NCBI RefSeq assembly: GCF_900186585.1
Contig: NZ_FYDD01000002.1
Span: 329,684-393,683, forward strand
DNA: 64,000 nt
From: Massiliimalia timonensis
GTDB taxonomy: Bacteria > Bacillota > Clostridia > Oscillospirales > Ruminococcaceae
Reading direction: 5' to 3'
Shown here: positions 23,452 through 32,095 of the stretch, in pieces
How the letters are laid out: every line of letters begins with the position of its first letter
Numbering within the stretch: the first letter of the stretch is position 1
Notes under the pieces: model-generated
Seen by the model: the letters and a program-made list of their open reading frames with translations, nothing else
Told to the model about the DNA's origin: nothing
Databases searched by the model: none
Position numbers and translations under genes: made by a program

Positions 23452-24915
23452 ATGGAACTTCGGTTTGATAAAAAGAAAAAGATCGGTCTGCGTGACCCAA
23501 AACTGTTTGGACAGTTTATTGAGCATTTTCACCGCTGTGTGTATGGCGGAGTGTATGACCCGGCTTCTTCCTTTGCGGATGAGCAGGGTTTGAGGAAAGA
23601 CGTGATAGAGGCGTTAAACCGAATCGGGGTGCCGGTTATCCGCTGGCCGGGCGGCTGTTTCGTATCGGGATACCATTGGCAGGATGGAATTGGTCCAAAA
23701 CGGATTCCGTGTTTTGACAAGGCGTGGAAGGTGGAGGAAAGCAATCTTTTCGGCACAGCAGAATTCCTTGATTTTTGTCGTAAGATCCATGCGCAGCCCT
23801 ATATCTGTTGTAATGCCGGCACAGGAACAGAAGAGGAAATGAGCGATTGGGTGGAATACTGTAACCAAACCCAAGGAAAATGGGCAAGGCTTCGCCGCGA
23901 ACACGGTTATGAGGAGCCGTTCCATGTCAAATACTGGAGTATTGGCAACGAAAACTATTTTGATGGAGAACTGGGGTCACGTAACCCAAAAGAATGGGCC
24001 CGACTGGTTTCCCGCGCCTCCCATATGATGAAGCGGGCCGACGACAGGATCGAGCTGTTAGCCCCCTGCGCAAATAACTTGGAATGGAACCTGCGCTTAT
24101 TGGCGGAGGCAGGGCACCGGCTGGACTGGCTTTCTGTTCACAGCTATGACGATATGCTGCAACAGGTAAATGAACCGTCTTCCTATGAACAGTGCATCTT
24201 ATGGCTGGATAATGTGAAAGAACGGATCGAGCAGGCAGAATCCGCGATCCATTTAATGGGGTACCGGAACAAGATCCATATTGCGATCGACGAATGGAAC
24301 CTGCGCGGCTGGCATCATCCGAATGTAGATGTCCCCGGCGCGGATTACCTGACCCCGCGTGATAAAAACGACGATAATTCTACCTATACGATGGCGGATG
24401 CGGTCTACACAGCCTGCTACCTGAATGAATGCTTCCGGCACTGCAACAGTGTTAAAATGGCGAATTATGCCCCCACGGTGAATGGCCGGGGACTGATCTA
24501 CACCCACGATGACGGGATCGTACTGAGGCCGACCTATTTTGTTTTTGACCTGTATGCAAATCTTTTGGGTGACGAGATTTTGGATAGCTGGTTTGATCAG
24601 GAAAACCGCTTTGCGCTGTCTGTGAATGGAAAGGAACAGAACGTAAACTGGATCGACGCAGTTCCGACCATGCAAAACGGCCGGCTTCGGATCGCGCTGG
24701 TGAATAAGCATCCGGAAGAAGCCTGCCGCGTCTTCTTTGCTTCTTCGGCCGGGGAGTTGGAGCTGTTCACCCTAAATGGAAAGAGCAAAGATTCCTATAA
24801 CGACATAGACCACCCGGAAACGGTCCGTGTAGAACGGGAAATATTGAAAACGAAAGCTTCCCAAAAAGAAATTTATTTGCCCCCACACTCTGTCACGATT
24901 GTCAGAGAACTATAA
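23452..24915 (+). CDS. Alpha-L-arabinofuranosidase, GH51
   Basis: The 487-residue cytoplasmic enzyme shows the GH51 layout: FGQFIEHFHRCVYGGVYDP at the start, then VIRWPGGCFVSGYHWQDGIGP, acid/base Glu167 in SIGNENYFDG and nucleophile Glu281 in IAIDEWNLRGWHHP, with a beta-sandwich C-terminus. It releases terminal arabinofuranose from arabinan or arabinoxylan oligomers. ATG 23452 has AGAGGAGG 7 bp upstream and is preferred to a TTG two codons earlier. It follows the GH4 gene by 14 bp; no transporter is adjacent, so uptake genes lie elsewhere. Confidence 0.93.
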   Translation: MELRFDKKKKIGLRDPKLFGQFIEHFHRCVYGGVYDPASSFADEQGLRKDVIEALNRIGVPVIRWPGGCFVSGYHWQDGIGPKRIPCFDKAWKVEESNLFGTAEFLDFCRKIHAQPYICCNAGTGTEEEMSDWVEYCNQTQGKWARLRREHGYEEPFHVKYWSIGNENYFDGELGSRNPKEWARLVSRASHMMKRADDRIELLAPCANNLEWNLRLLAEAGHRLDWLSVHSYDDMLQQVNEPSSYEQCILWLDNVKERIEQAESAIHLMGYRNKIHIAIDEWNLRGWHHPNVDVPGADYLTPRDKNDDNSTYTMADAVYTACYLNECFRHCNSVKMANYAPTVNGRGLIYTHDDGIVLRPTYFVFDLYANLLGDEILDSWFDQENRFALSVNGKEQNVNWIDAVPTMQNGRLRIALVNKHPEEACRVFFASSAGELELFTLNGKSKDSYNDIDHPETVRVEREILKTKASQKEIYLPPHSVTIVREL

Positions 24916-24952
24916 AAAAGGCTTCCCGCCTAAAACGCGGGAAGCCTTTTTA
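24914..24952. terminator. Bidirectional terminator after the GH4-GH51 operon
   Basis: AAAAAGGCTTCCCGC and GCGGGAAGCCTTTTT pair perfectly around CTAAAAC; it also serves the convergent XRE gene. Confidence 0.92.
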
Positions 24953-25267
24953 CTTGGTATCTTTACTGAGCCTGCGTGCCAGCGTGATGATCATCATCAA
25001 ATCATCCTTGCTGACCTTTCGCAGTTCATCGATCGCGGAACGGAGCAGGATCGGATCGTCGGTCGTTTCCTCAAAAAACTGGCTGGGCGTTACGCCCAGG
25101 TAGTCACAGATGGCAAGGAATTCCGCCATGGGCGGCAGCGCTTTTCCGGAAGAAATATTGTAGATATAGCTTCTGCTATGTCCCAAATCATAGCTCATCT
25201 GGTATTCTGAAACGCCTTTGCTCAGCCGCAGCTGTGTAATGCGTTCCCGAATAAAATTTGTATCCAT
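24950..25267 (-). CDS. XRE-family helix-turn-helix regulator
   Basis: The 105-residue protein has a Cro/C1-type HTH at residues 8-62: ITQLRLSKGVSEYQMSYDLGHSRSYIYNISSGKALPP, then LAICDYLGVTPSQFF. A short helical tail could dimerise. No effector domain is present. Upstream, an inverted repeat at 25324-25353 could be its own operator. It lies divergent from an ABC exporter, 350 bp away, which it might regulate; this is inference from position only. Confidence 0.88.
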   Translation of the reverse strand: MDTNFIRERITQLRLSKGVSEYQMSYDLGHSRSYIYNISSGKALPPMAEFLAICDYLGVTPSQFFEETTDDPILLRSAIDELRKVSKDDLMMIITLARRLSKDTK

Positions 25268-25323
25268 GTTTTCACCACCTTATACCCATTGTATCGGGTA
25301 GGGTAGTCAAAATATCCCAAAAA

Positions 25324-25353
25324 TATACGCTTATATCATTGAAAAAGCGTATA
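25324..25353. promoter_or_regulatory. Inverted repeat upstream of the XRE gene
   Basis: TATACGCTT (25324-25332) and AAGCGTATA (25345-25353) are perfect arms 12 bp apart, about 57 bp ahead of the XRE start, in an otherwise AT-rich gap (25268-25618) without genes. Confidence 0.4.
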
Positions 25354-25482
25354 AATTATGTTAATATAATAAAAAATATGTTTTTTGATAGATTATTTAT
25401 GCTTTTTTAAAATATTTTTTTAAAAAAGACATTTATTTTTCGACTAAAACAAGTAAAATAGCTGTAAATTTCAGGAAATGGA

Positions 25483-25511
25483 TTGAGATTTTTGCTTCAG
25501 CCTGTTATGAT
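25483..25511 (+). promoter_or_regulatory. Promoter of the ABC exporter operon
   Basis: TTGAGA (25483-25488), 17 bp, then TATGAT (25506-25511) preceded by TGT (extended -10). A leader of about 100 bases follows. Confidence 0.65.
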
Positions 25512-25618
25512 AAAACCAGCGAAAAATAAAGGACATCATTCCCACTTGATAAAGATGGGCGGGAGTTTGTGATAGATCGGACAGAAACTGACCTTCAAAC
25601 ACAGAAAGGAATATGGAA

Positions 25619-26617
25619 ATGAGCTTAATCGTATCAGACCTGTCAAAAAAATACGGGGAGAAAACAGTGGTCAACCACATCAGCTTTTCTATGCCAAAAC
25701 CAGGTGTTTACGCCTTGCTGGGAACCAACGGCGCGGGAAAAACGACCACGATCCGCATGATGCTGGGGATGCTTTCCAAGGACACGGGAAGTGTTCAGTG
25801 GAACGGCAGGCCGCTGGACACCGCGACCTGCAATGTAGGCTATCTGGCCGAAGAACGCGGACTTTATCCCAAATATGGATTGATGGACCAGTTAATATAC
25901 TTTGCGGGCCTGCGCGGCGTATCCAAACACGAAGCAAAGACAAGAATTAAATACTGGGCGCACCGCCTGCAGGTGGAAGAATATTTATACCCGGATCAGG
26001 TGCAGGAAGACGGTTCCACCCAGTTAGGGGCGCGCGGCGGGCTGCTTTCCGGAGCGAAGCGCAAAAAGGCGCAGAAGCCAAAACTGGCGGATCAGCTCTC
26101 GAAAGGGAACCAGCAGAAGATCCAGTTTATGACGGCGCTGATCTCTAACCCAGACTTGATCATTTTGGACGAACCGATGTCCGGGCTTGACCCGGTCAAT
26201 ACCGATCTGTTTAAAGACATTATCCGGGAAGAGATCGCGAAAGGGAAATACCTGATCATGTCCAGCCACCAGATGGCGACCGTGGAGGAATTTTGCACCG
26301 ATATTACGATTTTAGACCGGGCAAACGCTGTTTTGCAGGGGAATTTGAATGAAATCAAAAAAGGCTACGGAAGGGTCAACCTGTCTTTAAAGGTGGAACA
26401 GGATATTGCCCCGTATATTCAGGCGGCTGGGGCAACGGTGCTCAGCGAAAAGGAATATGAATACCAGCTGAAGGTAACGGGGGAAGAACAGGCAAACCGG
26501 CTTTTAGGAAGCCTGATCGAAAATAAGATAACGATCATTACCTTTGACCTGCGGGAGCCCTCCCTGCACGAGATCTTTGTGGAAACTGTGGGAGGAGAAC
26601 GACATGAAACAGAATGA
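25619..26617 (+). CDS. ABC exporter ATP-binding protein (NatA-like) with an insertion
   Basis: The 332-residue ATPase has Walker A LLGTNGAGKTTTIRMM, a Q-loop-equivalent GYLAEERGLYPKYG, signature LSKGNQQKIQF, Walker B DLIILDEPMSGLDP and the H-loop SSHQMATVEEFC. A C-terminal regulatory domain follows from about 235. Between the helical subdomain and the signature (about residues 125-158) it carries roughly 30 extra residues rich in Gly, Lys and Arg that NatA-type relatives normally lack. ATG 25619 is chosen because AAAGGA is 8 bp upstream; an ATG at 25613 is too close. The permease gene overlaps by 14 bp. Confidence 0.92.
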   Translation: MSLIVSDLSKKYGEKTVVNHISFSMPKPGVYALLGTNGAGKTTTIRMMLGMLSKDTGSVQWNGRPLDTATCNVGYLAEERGLYPKYGLMDQLIYFAGLRGVSKHEAKTRIKYWAHRLQVEEYLYPDQVQEDGSTQLGARGGLLSGAKRKKAQKPKLADQLSKGNQQKIQFMTALISNPDLIILDEPMSGLDPVNTDLFKDIIREEIAKGKYLIMSSHQMATVEEFCTDITILDRANAVLQGNLNEIKKGYGRVNLSLKVEQDIAPYIQAAGATVLSEKEYEYQLKVTGEEQANRLLGSLIENKITIITFDLREPSLHEIFVETVGGERHETE

Positions 26618-27926
26618 CAGCGCCCTGCGCGGCACGAAAAAGGTTTTTGTGTTTACCTTTGTCCAGTTTGCTAAAAACAAAGCGAATCTTATCACCTTGA
26701 TATTTTTGTTGATCCTTTCCTTGGCAAGCGTGCCGGTCATGACCCTGCTTTCAGGCGGGGAGATCGATATGGGAGAGCAGCCGGGTGTTGATGCCGTTTA
26801 CCTGCAAAACCAGACTGAACTGCCGCTTGCGGCAGATGACCTTGCGGGAAGGGACCCGTATTTTGAAAACACAAAGTTTCTGGACGCGGCGGAGGGGAGC
26901 CGGCCGACGCTGCAAGATGATCAGCTTCTTATTACTGTATCTGAACAGGAAAATTCCTATCAGGTAGAGGTGACGCGGGCGACCGACCTTGTTCTGACGG
27001 AGAATGATCTGTCACGTGCAGAGGACTTGGCGGCCGCGGCGGTCAGATCGTCTCAGCTGAAAGGATTTGGGCTGAGTGAAGAACAGGCAAAAACAGCGGT
27101 CGGACCGCTTCAGACAAGCGTGGGCAGTATCAGTGATTACCGGCAGGATCAAGGGCCTTCATGGGAGGTGCAGTATGGCGTACAGCTGTTTTATTCAATT
27201 GTCGTCATTATTGTCAGCATCTTTTCTGTGACCTATATTATCCGGACCGTGGTAGAAGAAAAGGCCTCCAAGCTGGTGGAATTGCTGATGGTCAGTGTGA
27301 AGCCGCTGGCGCTGATCGTTGGAAAGATCTTGGCCGCGATGGCCTATGTGTTCGGCACTTTTGTCCTGCTTTTGCTCGGCTTCGGAGTTTCTTATTTTGT
27401 CAGCGGCTTCTTTATGGATGTGTCTGATTTTGGTTCCGCTATAAGCGGAGTAGATCTCTCCTCCGGATTTTTAAATCTGGGGGTGGATACAGTCCTTGTA
27501 GTTTTGATCTCCTTGATTTTGGGGTATCTTACCTTTTCTATTATCGCTGGACTTTCCGGAACAGGGTGCTCCTCTACGGACGACATCCAAAGCGCCGCAA
27601 CCCTTTCCACCCTGCTGATCATGGCTGGTTATATGGCCTCGATCTTTATTAGCACGATGGGAGGCGGAGGCGCCGGGATCACCGTCTTTTCCAGCCTGTG
27701 CCCGATCCTCTCGGTTTTCTGCGCGCCGGTCAATTACATGACTGGGGCGATCCCGTTCTGGATGCTTTTGGTCTCATGGCTGATCCAGGCGGCAGTAGTG
27801 GCGCTGCTCGCGCTGTTCTGCGCAAAGATCTACAGCAGTTTATTGCTGTATCGGGGAAGCCGTGTCAAGCTTGGGCAAATGCTGTCTATGGCAAAACACG
27901 CATCTTCTAAAAAGGAGGTGGGCTAA
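26604..27926 (+). CDS. ABC exporter permease (NatB-like), first
   Basis: The 440-residue membrane protein has one N-terminal helix, a large extracytoplasmic domain of about 170 residues, then five to six helices beginning VQLFYSIVVIIVSIFSVTYIIRTVVEEKASKLVELLMVSVKP. EEKASKLVELLMVS is the NatB/ABC2 signature. ATG 26604 is preceded by GGAGGAG and overlaps the ATPase gene by 14 bp. It likely exports Na+, a peptide or a lipid-like toxicant; substrate not deducible. Pairs with the next permease as a heterodimer. Confidence 0.9.
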   Translation: MKQNDSALRGTKKVFVFTFVQFAKNKANLITLIFLLILSLASVPVMTLLSGGEIDMGEQPGVDAVYLQNQTELPLAADDLAGRDPYFENTKFLDAAEGSRPTLQDDQLLITVSEQENSYQVEVTRATDLVLTENDLSRAEDLAAAAVRSSQLKGFGLSEEQAKTAVGPLQTSVGSISDYRQDQGPSWEVQYGVQLFYSIVVIIVSIFSVTYIIRTVVEEKASKLVELLMVSVKPLALIVGKILAAMAYVFGTFVLLLLGFGVSYFVSGFFMDVSDFGSAISGVDLSSGFLNLGVDTVLVVLISLILGYLTFSIIAGLSGTGCSSTDDIQSAATLSTLLIMAGYMASIFISTMGGGGAGITVFSSLCPILSVFCAPVNYMTGAIPFWMLLVSWLIQAAVVALLALFCAKIYSSLLLYRGSRVKLGQMLSMAKHASSKKEVG

Positions 27927-27927
27927 C

Positions 27928-29283
27928 ATGAAAAACGAGTTTAAAGGATTTCAGAAAATATTTTTGTTTACTTTCTCCCATCAGCTCCGTTCTACCGGGT
28001 ATCGAGCGGCTACCATTTTATTGGCGGTACTGCTGTTTTTGCTTCCTGCCGGAATTATGGCGGCTGTAGAATGGTTCGGCGGCGATGAGCCGGAGGCGTC
28101 TGTCTATGAAAACCCGGTCAGGGGCGTGTATATTGTAGACCAAACAGGTACACCCGCTGTGGGCTTTGAGCAGTTGAATACCCTTGGTGAGCCGGGATAT
28201 ACGGAGCTGTCTTATACCTTGTGTGAAAATTTAGAGCAGGCGGAACAGCTGGCCCGGCAGTCGGAGGACAGCGTGGTCCTTGTGTTGAGCCAAACTGAGC
28301 AGGGGACAAAGGCGGACCTTCTGCTTCCGGAAGGGAGCGGGCTGTCAAAAGAGGAGGTCAGCGGGCTGGAGCTGTTCCTGCAGCAGAATTACCAGCTGAT
28401 TCAGCTACAAAAGGCCGGTCTTACCGCTGAGCAGGCAATGCAGATCGTAACTCCGGTGCAGACTGAGCAGGTCACCGAAACAGTGATCTCCCCGGAAAGT
28501 GATTCCCCATTTGAGATGATAAAAGAGGTTTTCAGCCTGATTCTCCCGTTTGCACTGATTATGATCCTGTACTTTATGGTGCTCTTTTATGGGCAAAGCG
28601 TTGCCAATAGTGTGATCTTGGAAAAGAACTCTAAGCTGATGGACACCTTTTTGATCTCAGTAAAACCAAGCGCCATGATTTTCGGAAAGGTGTTTGCCAT
28701 TGTGCTGGCAAGCATCCTGCAGTTTTTTATCTGGATCGCCGCACTGGCAGGCGGGTTTGCCGCAGGCAGTGCTTTGGTCCGTGCGATTAACCCGCAGACG
28801 GATATGCTGCTGCTCCAATTCTTTGACATGATGGGCGAACTGGGCGGCATGTTTTCCCCAGCCGGCTGTATCGTCGCGGCCCTTATTTTGATCGCTGGCT
28901 TTTTGCTGTACTGCGTGCTGGCATCGATCGGCGGCTCTGCGGCGGGAAAACCGGAGGACCTGTCCTCTACGAATGTATTGTTCACCATGATTTTGGTTAT
29001 CAGCTTTTTGTGTACGCTGTACGCCGGTGGGATCAGCATGGCAGGCGATACGGCCAGCGCCGCATGGATGGACTGGGTGCCGTTTACCGCGATTTTAGTA
29101 ACGCCGGGCCGGCTTTTGCTTGGAGAACTTTCCCCTGTACAGGGATTGATTTCTCTGTTGGTCGTTTTGGCGTTTTCCTGCCTTGTGCTTTTCCTGGCTG
29201 GGAAGGTGTATCGTATGATGGCCCTTTACAAAGGTAACCCGCCTACGCCCGCAAAGCTGTTCCGGATGCTGCGTGGAAAATAA
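27928..29283 (+). CDS. ABC exporter permease (NatB-like), second
   Basis: The 451-residue protein has the same plan as its neighbour: N-terminal helix, long outer domain, then a six-helix ABC2 domain with VILEKNSKLMDTFLISVKPSAMIFGK. The two permeases are diverged paralogs, so the exporter is probably an asymmetric heterodimer on a NatA dimer. AAGGAGGTGGG precedes ATG 27928, one base after the previous stop. A weaker hairpin follows at 29366-29407. Confidence 0.9.
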   Translation: MKNEFKGFQKIFLFTFSHQLRSTGYRAATILLAVLLFLLPAGIMAAVEWFGGDEPEASVYENPVRGVYIVDQTGTPAVGFEQLNTLGEPGYTELSYTLCENLEQAEQLARQSEDSVVLVLSQTEQGTKADLLLPEGSGLSKEEVSGLELFLQQNYQLIQLQKAGLTAEQAMQIVTPVQTEQVTETVISPESDSPFEMIKEVFSLILPFALIMILYFMVLFYGQSVANSVILEKNSKLMDTFLISVKPSAMIFGKVFAIVLASILQFFIWIAALAGGFAAGSALVRAINPQTDMLLLQFFDMMGELGGMFSPAGCIVAALILIAGFLLYCVLASIGGSAAGKPEDLSSTNVLFTMILVISFLCTLYAGGISMAGDTASAAWMDWVPFTAILVTPGRLLLGELSPVQGLISLLVVLAFSCLVLFLAGKVYRMMALYKGNPPTPAKLFRMLRGK

Positions 29284-29365
29284 AGCGCGGACTTGCACGC
29301 TTTATGCCAACCGGTTAACGGGATATGTGCCGGACATCTTTTCCCATATCGTTAGAATAAGATAA

Positions 29366-29407
29366 AACGACCGCCCCGCCTTTTACGAACAGGCTGGGGC
29401 GGTTATT
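29366..29407 (+). terminator. Probable terminator after the ABC exporter operon
   Basis: GACCGCCCCGCC and GGCTGGGGCGGTT pair with one mismatch around an 11-base loop. The T-run downstream is short, so the call is tentative. Confidence 0.45.
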
Positions 29408-29421
29408 GAAAGGAGCGGCCT

Positions 29422-30255
29422 ATGAGAGAACAGAGATCAAGCTGCTGCGGCACGATTTGCACGGAATGCGAATATTACCCCAATGAATGCGCCGGCTGCC
29501 AAGCGGTTCAGGGAAAGGTGTTTTGGCTTGGATTTACCGGAGAAGACGTCTGCGGGATCTATGACTGCTGCATTCACCAGAAAAAATTGCTCCACTGCGG
29601 GCTTTGCAAGGCGTTGCCCTGCAAACGGTATGAACTCTCCGAACCCACAAAATCTGAAGCGGAGAATCAGGCGAATCTGGAACGGCAGCTGTTCCGGCTT
29701 CATAATACACCGCCGCTGGTTTGGGAGGAGGGAGAGATCCGCTTGGAACAGGCTGCTGAGTTACACAGAGCCGCCGCGGAGGAGATGAAGCAGGAATTTT
29801 TTCAGCATGGGGAAGCTACGATCAATGGAAGCGCTCTATTTGACCAACTGGACTTTGACGAATGGCTGAAACGGGCTAACCGCAATCATCATCCGGAAAC
29901 GGTGCAAACAGACTGGGCAGTAGCTACGACCTTTTTTGCAGTGCGAAAAACGGATGGAAAGATGCTTGGGATGCTCGATCTCCGTCATAGCCTAGACACT
30001 CCGTTTTTAAAGGAATACGGCGGGCATATCGGGTATGCAGTCCGTCCCACGCAGCGAAGAAAGGGATATGCTGTCCAAATGCTGCAGACCGCCCTTGCAG
30101 GCTGTGCGCGGATGGGGATCTCACCGGTGGTATTGGGATGCTATGCGGATAACATTGCTTCGGTCCGCACGATAGAAACCTGCGGCGGGGTGCTTGTGGA
30201 GGAGAAGCCTTATTTGGATGGCAAGCTAATGCACTGCTATTCGATCCGGGTTTAA
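29422..30255 (+). CDS. DUF3795-like Cys-rich domain fused to a GNAT acetyltransferase
   Basis: The 277-residue protein joins two modules. Residues 1-75 hold 12 cysteines (SCCGTICTECEYYPNECAGC, DVCGIYDCCIH, CGLCKALPC), the pattern of DUF3795-type zinc or Fe-S binding domains. Residues 100-277 form a GNAT domain with the acetyl-CoA loop VRPTQRRKGYAVQML and a LGCYADNIASVRTIETCGGVLVEE end. The substrate is unknown; the Cys domain could target it to a metal-bound partner. AAAGGAGC precedes ATG 29422. It is convergent with the DUF1905 gene, only 3 bp apart, with no terminator between. Confidence 0.85.
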   Translation: MREQRSSCCGTICTECEYYPNECAGCQAVQGKVFWLGFTGEDVCGIYDCCIHQKKLLHCGLCKALPCKRYELSEPTKSEAENQANLERQLFRLHNTPPLVWEEGEIRLEQAAELHRAAAEEMKQEFFQHGEATINGSALFDQLDFDEWLKRANRNHHPETVQTDWAVATTFFAVRKTDGKMLGMLDLRHSLDTPFLKEYGGHIGYAVRPTQRRKGYAVQMLQTALAGCARMGISPVVLGCYADNIASVRTIETCGGVLVEEKPYLDGKLMHCYSIRV

Positions 30256-30258
30256 CAG

Positions 30259-30528
30259 TTATTCCCGTTCCCGGAGGGTAACATGCACAGTGTCGCCGGG
30301 CTGTTTTTGTATCTTGGCGCGAATGTCTTTGCGGATCCCGATGATATGATCTGTTGTTCCCCGGCGGACTAAACTGCCATCGTACGGTTCGCCGTCAAAG
30401 GTAGCGTGCACCTTTACCCGCCCTTTGCCGAACTCCTCTTTCACGTGATAGGGAAAGTGGACATATGCGCCGTCCAGTTCAGGCATCTTTTGGATGACCG
30501 CGTCAAATTCGTAAAGCTTTTGGTTCAT
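30259..30528 (-). CDS. DUF1905 domain protein
   Basis: The 89-residue protein is a small all-beta DUF1905 domain: EFDAVIQKMPELDGAYVHFPYHVKEEFGKGRVKVHATFDGEPYDGSL, then HIIGIRKDIRAKIQKQPGDTVHVTLRERE. The family often precedes YdeI-like domains; here it stands alone. Function unknown. AGGAGCGCC precedes ATG 30528. It is convergent with the GNAT gene, separated by 3 bp. Confidence 0.85.
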   Translation of the reverse strand: MNQKLYEFDAVIQKMPELDGAYVHFPYHVKEEFGKGRVKVHATFDGEPYDGSLVRRGTTDHIIGIRKDIRAKIQKQPGDTVHVTLRERE

Positions 30529-30600
30529 GTTGGCGCTCCTTTTTCATTTTTATCCTGCCATGGGCACACAAATTTTTATAGCGGATGAAGCGTTTTTCCA

Positions 30601-30642
30601 TGATCCGGAAGGACAGGCCTTACCCCCTGTCTTTCCGGGTCA
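30601..30642. terminator. Strong hairpin between two minus-strand genes
   Basis: TGATCCGGAAGGACAGG pairs with CCTGTCTTTCCGGGTCA over 17 bp with two mismatches. T-runs are poor on both sides, so it may stabilise a 3' end rather than terminate alone. It lies just after the FAD-Rieske gene. Confidence 0.5.
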
Positions 30643-30673
30643 TATTCTAATCAATGGATTGTTGGCGCCCCAA

Positions 30674-31972
30674 TTACTTTGTTAAATCACCTGTAGCCGG
30701 ATTGTCGATCAGGCGGCCGTTTTTTGTAAAACGCGAACCGTGGCAGGGACAATCCCAAGTATGCTCATACGGATTCCATTTCAGCGCACACCCCAGGTGC
30801 GGACAGCGTTTCGCGGAAGGAGTCAGCAAATTGACAACCGCTTCCCATGCATTGACCGCCAGTTGGGGGCGGAGGATCGTTCTGGAAGGGGAAAATGCTT
30901 CGGCATATGGATTTTGTTTTTCCTGAACAAGATCGCATAGTATCATCGCGGAGACCATAGAGGAAGTCATCCCCCATTTGTTAAACCCGGTGGCAACATA
31001 TAAATCCGGCGTACCCGCGGAATAAGCGCCGATATACGGAACACCATCCAGCGTCATGCAGTCTTGCGTGGCCCAGCAGTATTTTTCAGATGCGTTGGGA
31101 TAATGCTGACGCGCAAATGTACGCAGTTCCTGCCAGTTCCCCCCTTGTTTTCCGGTACGGTGATCTCCGCCACCAATGAGAAGCAGGTTTTCAAAGTTTC
31201 GGAAGGACATCCCATTCTGTGCCTCGTCCACATACATTCCGTGCACATTTGGTGCGTTTTCAAGGGCGATCACGTAAGAGCGGTGCTGATACATTTTCAG
31301 AAAATAACCGCCGTGTTTATTGAGGATCGGGAAATGGGTGGCAATAATGATCTTCTTTGCGGTGATCCTGCCGTGGCTGGTGACCGCTGTCCTGCCGATA
31401 AGCTCGGTTACCTTAGTGTGTTCATAGATATGCAGGCCTTTTGAGAGGGAAAACAGGAATTTCAGCGGGTGAAACTGCGCCTGACGGGGATATTTTACAG
31501 CGCCTGCCACAGGAAAGGGCAGGGGCAGGCGATCAGTGAATTGTGCATCAAAACCAAGCTGTTCCAGTGCGGCGAGTTCCTTTTCTATTTTTTGGCGGTC
31601 ATCGAGGGAATAGACATAAGCCTCTTTCTCTTCAAAGTCACAGTCAATGGTTTGGCATAAATCACGGTATTTTTTAAGGGCCGCATCATTAGCTTTCAGG
31701 TATTTCTCCGCCTTATCCGTACCAAATTTCCGGATCAGCTTGCCATAGATCAATCCATGCTGCGAGGTGATTTTGGCAGTTGTGTTTTTGGTGATGCCAT
31801 GGCCTATCGTTTCAGCTTCTGCAAGGACATACGGCGTCCCTGACTGGTGCAGCATATATGCGCACAAGACCCCGGCCATTCCCCCTCCGATAATCAACAC
31901 GTCTGTTTTGATATCCTGATCCAGGCTTTCAAAACCAGAATCAGGTGATTTTTGTTCCCATAGTGAATCCAT
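30674..31972 (-). CDS. FAD-dependent oxidoreductase with C-terminal Rieske [2Fe-2S] domain
   Basis: The 432-residue protein starts with a DAO-type FAD fold (TDVLIIGGGMAGVLCAYML). A Rieske module occupies the last 75 residues: CPHLGCALKWNPYEHTWDCPCHGSRF supplies the two Cys and two His of the cluster. Such proteins occur in Firmicutes and are thought to oxidise an amine or hydroxy-acid and pass electrons through the cluster; the substrate is not known. ATG 31972 is favoured because TTAGGAG is 8 bp upstream of it; ATGs at 31978 and 31999 are in frame but badly placed. Confidence 0.9.
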   Translation of the reverse strand: MDSLWEQKSPDSGFESLDQDIKTDVLIIGGGMAGVLCAYMLHQSGTPYVLAEAETIGHGITKNTTAKITSQHGLIYGKLIRKFGTDKAEKYLKANDAALKKYRDLCQTIDCDFEEKEAYVYSLDDRQKIEKELAALEQLGFDAQFTDRLPLPFPVAGAVKYPRQAQFHPLKFLFSLSKGLHIYEHTKVTELIGRTAVTSHGRITAKKIIIATHFPILNKHGGYFLKMYQHRSYVIALENAPNVHGMYVDEAQNGMSFRNFENLLLIGGGDHRTGKQGGNWQELRTFARQHYPNASEKYCWATQDCMTLDGVPYIGAYSAGTPDLYVATGFNKWGMTSSMVSAMILCDLVQEKQNPYAEAFSPSRTILRPQLAVNAWEAVVNLLTPSAKRCPHLGCALKWNPYEHTWDCPCHGSRFTKNGRLIDNPATGDLTK

Positions 31973-32095
31973 GTCCATCTCTCCTAACGTTTCATTCATG
32001 AATATAATTTCTCAAAAAGCGAAAACTATTCCTTTGTCAGAGGACTTTCGTTGTCTGCCGATGAGACAAATTTAGGGAAAAGGATGGTTTCATAA

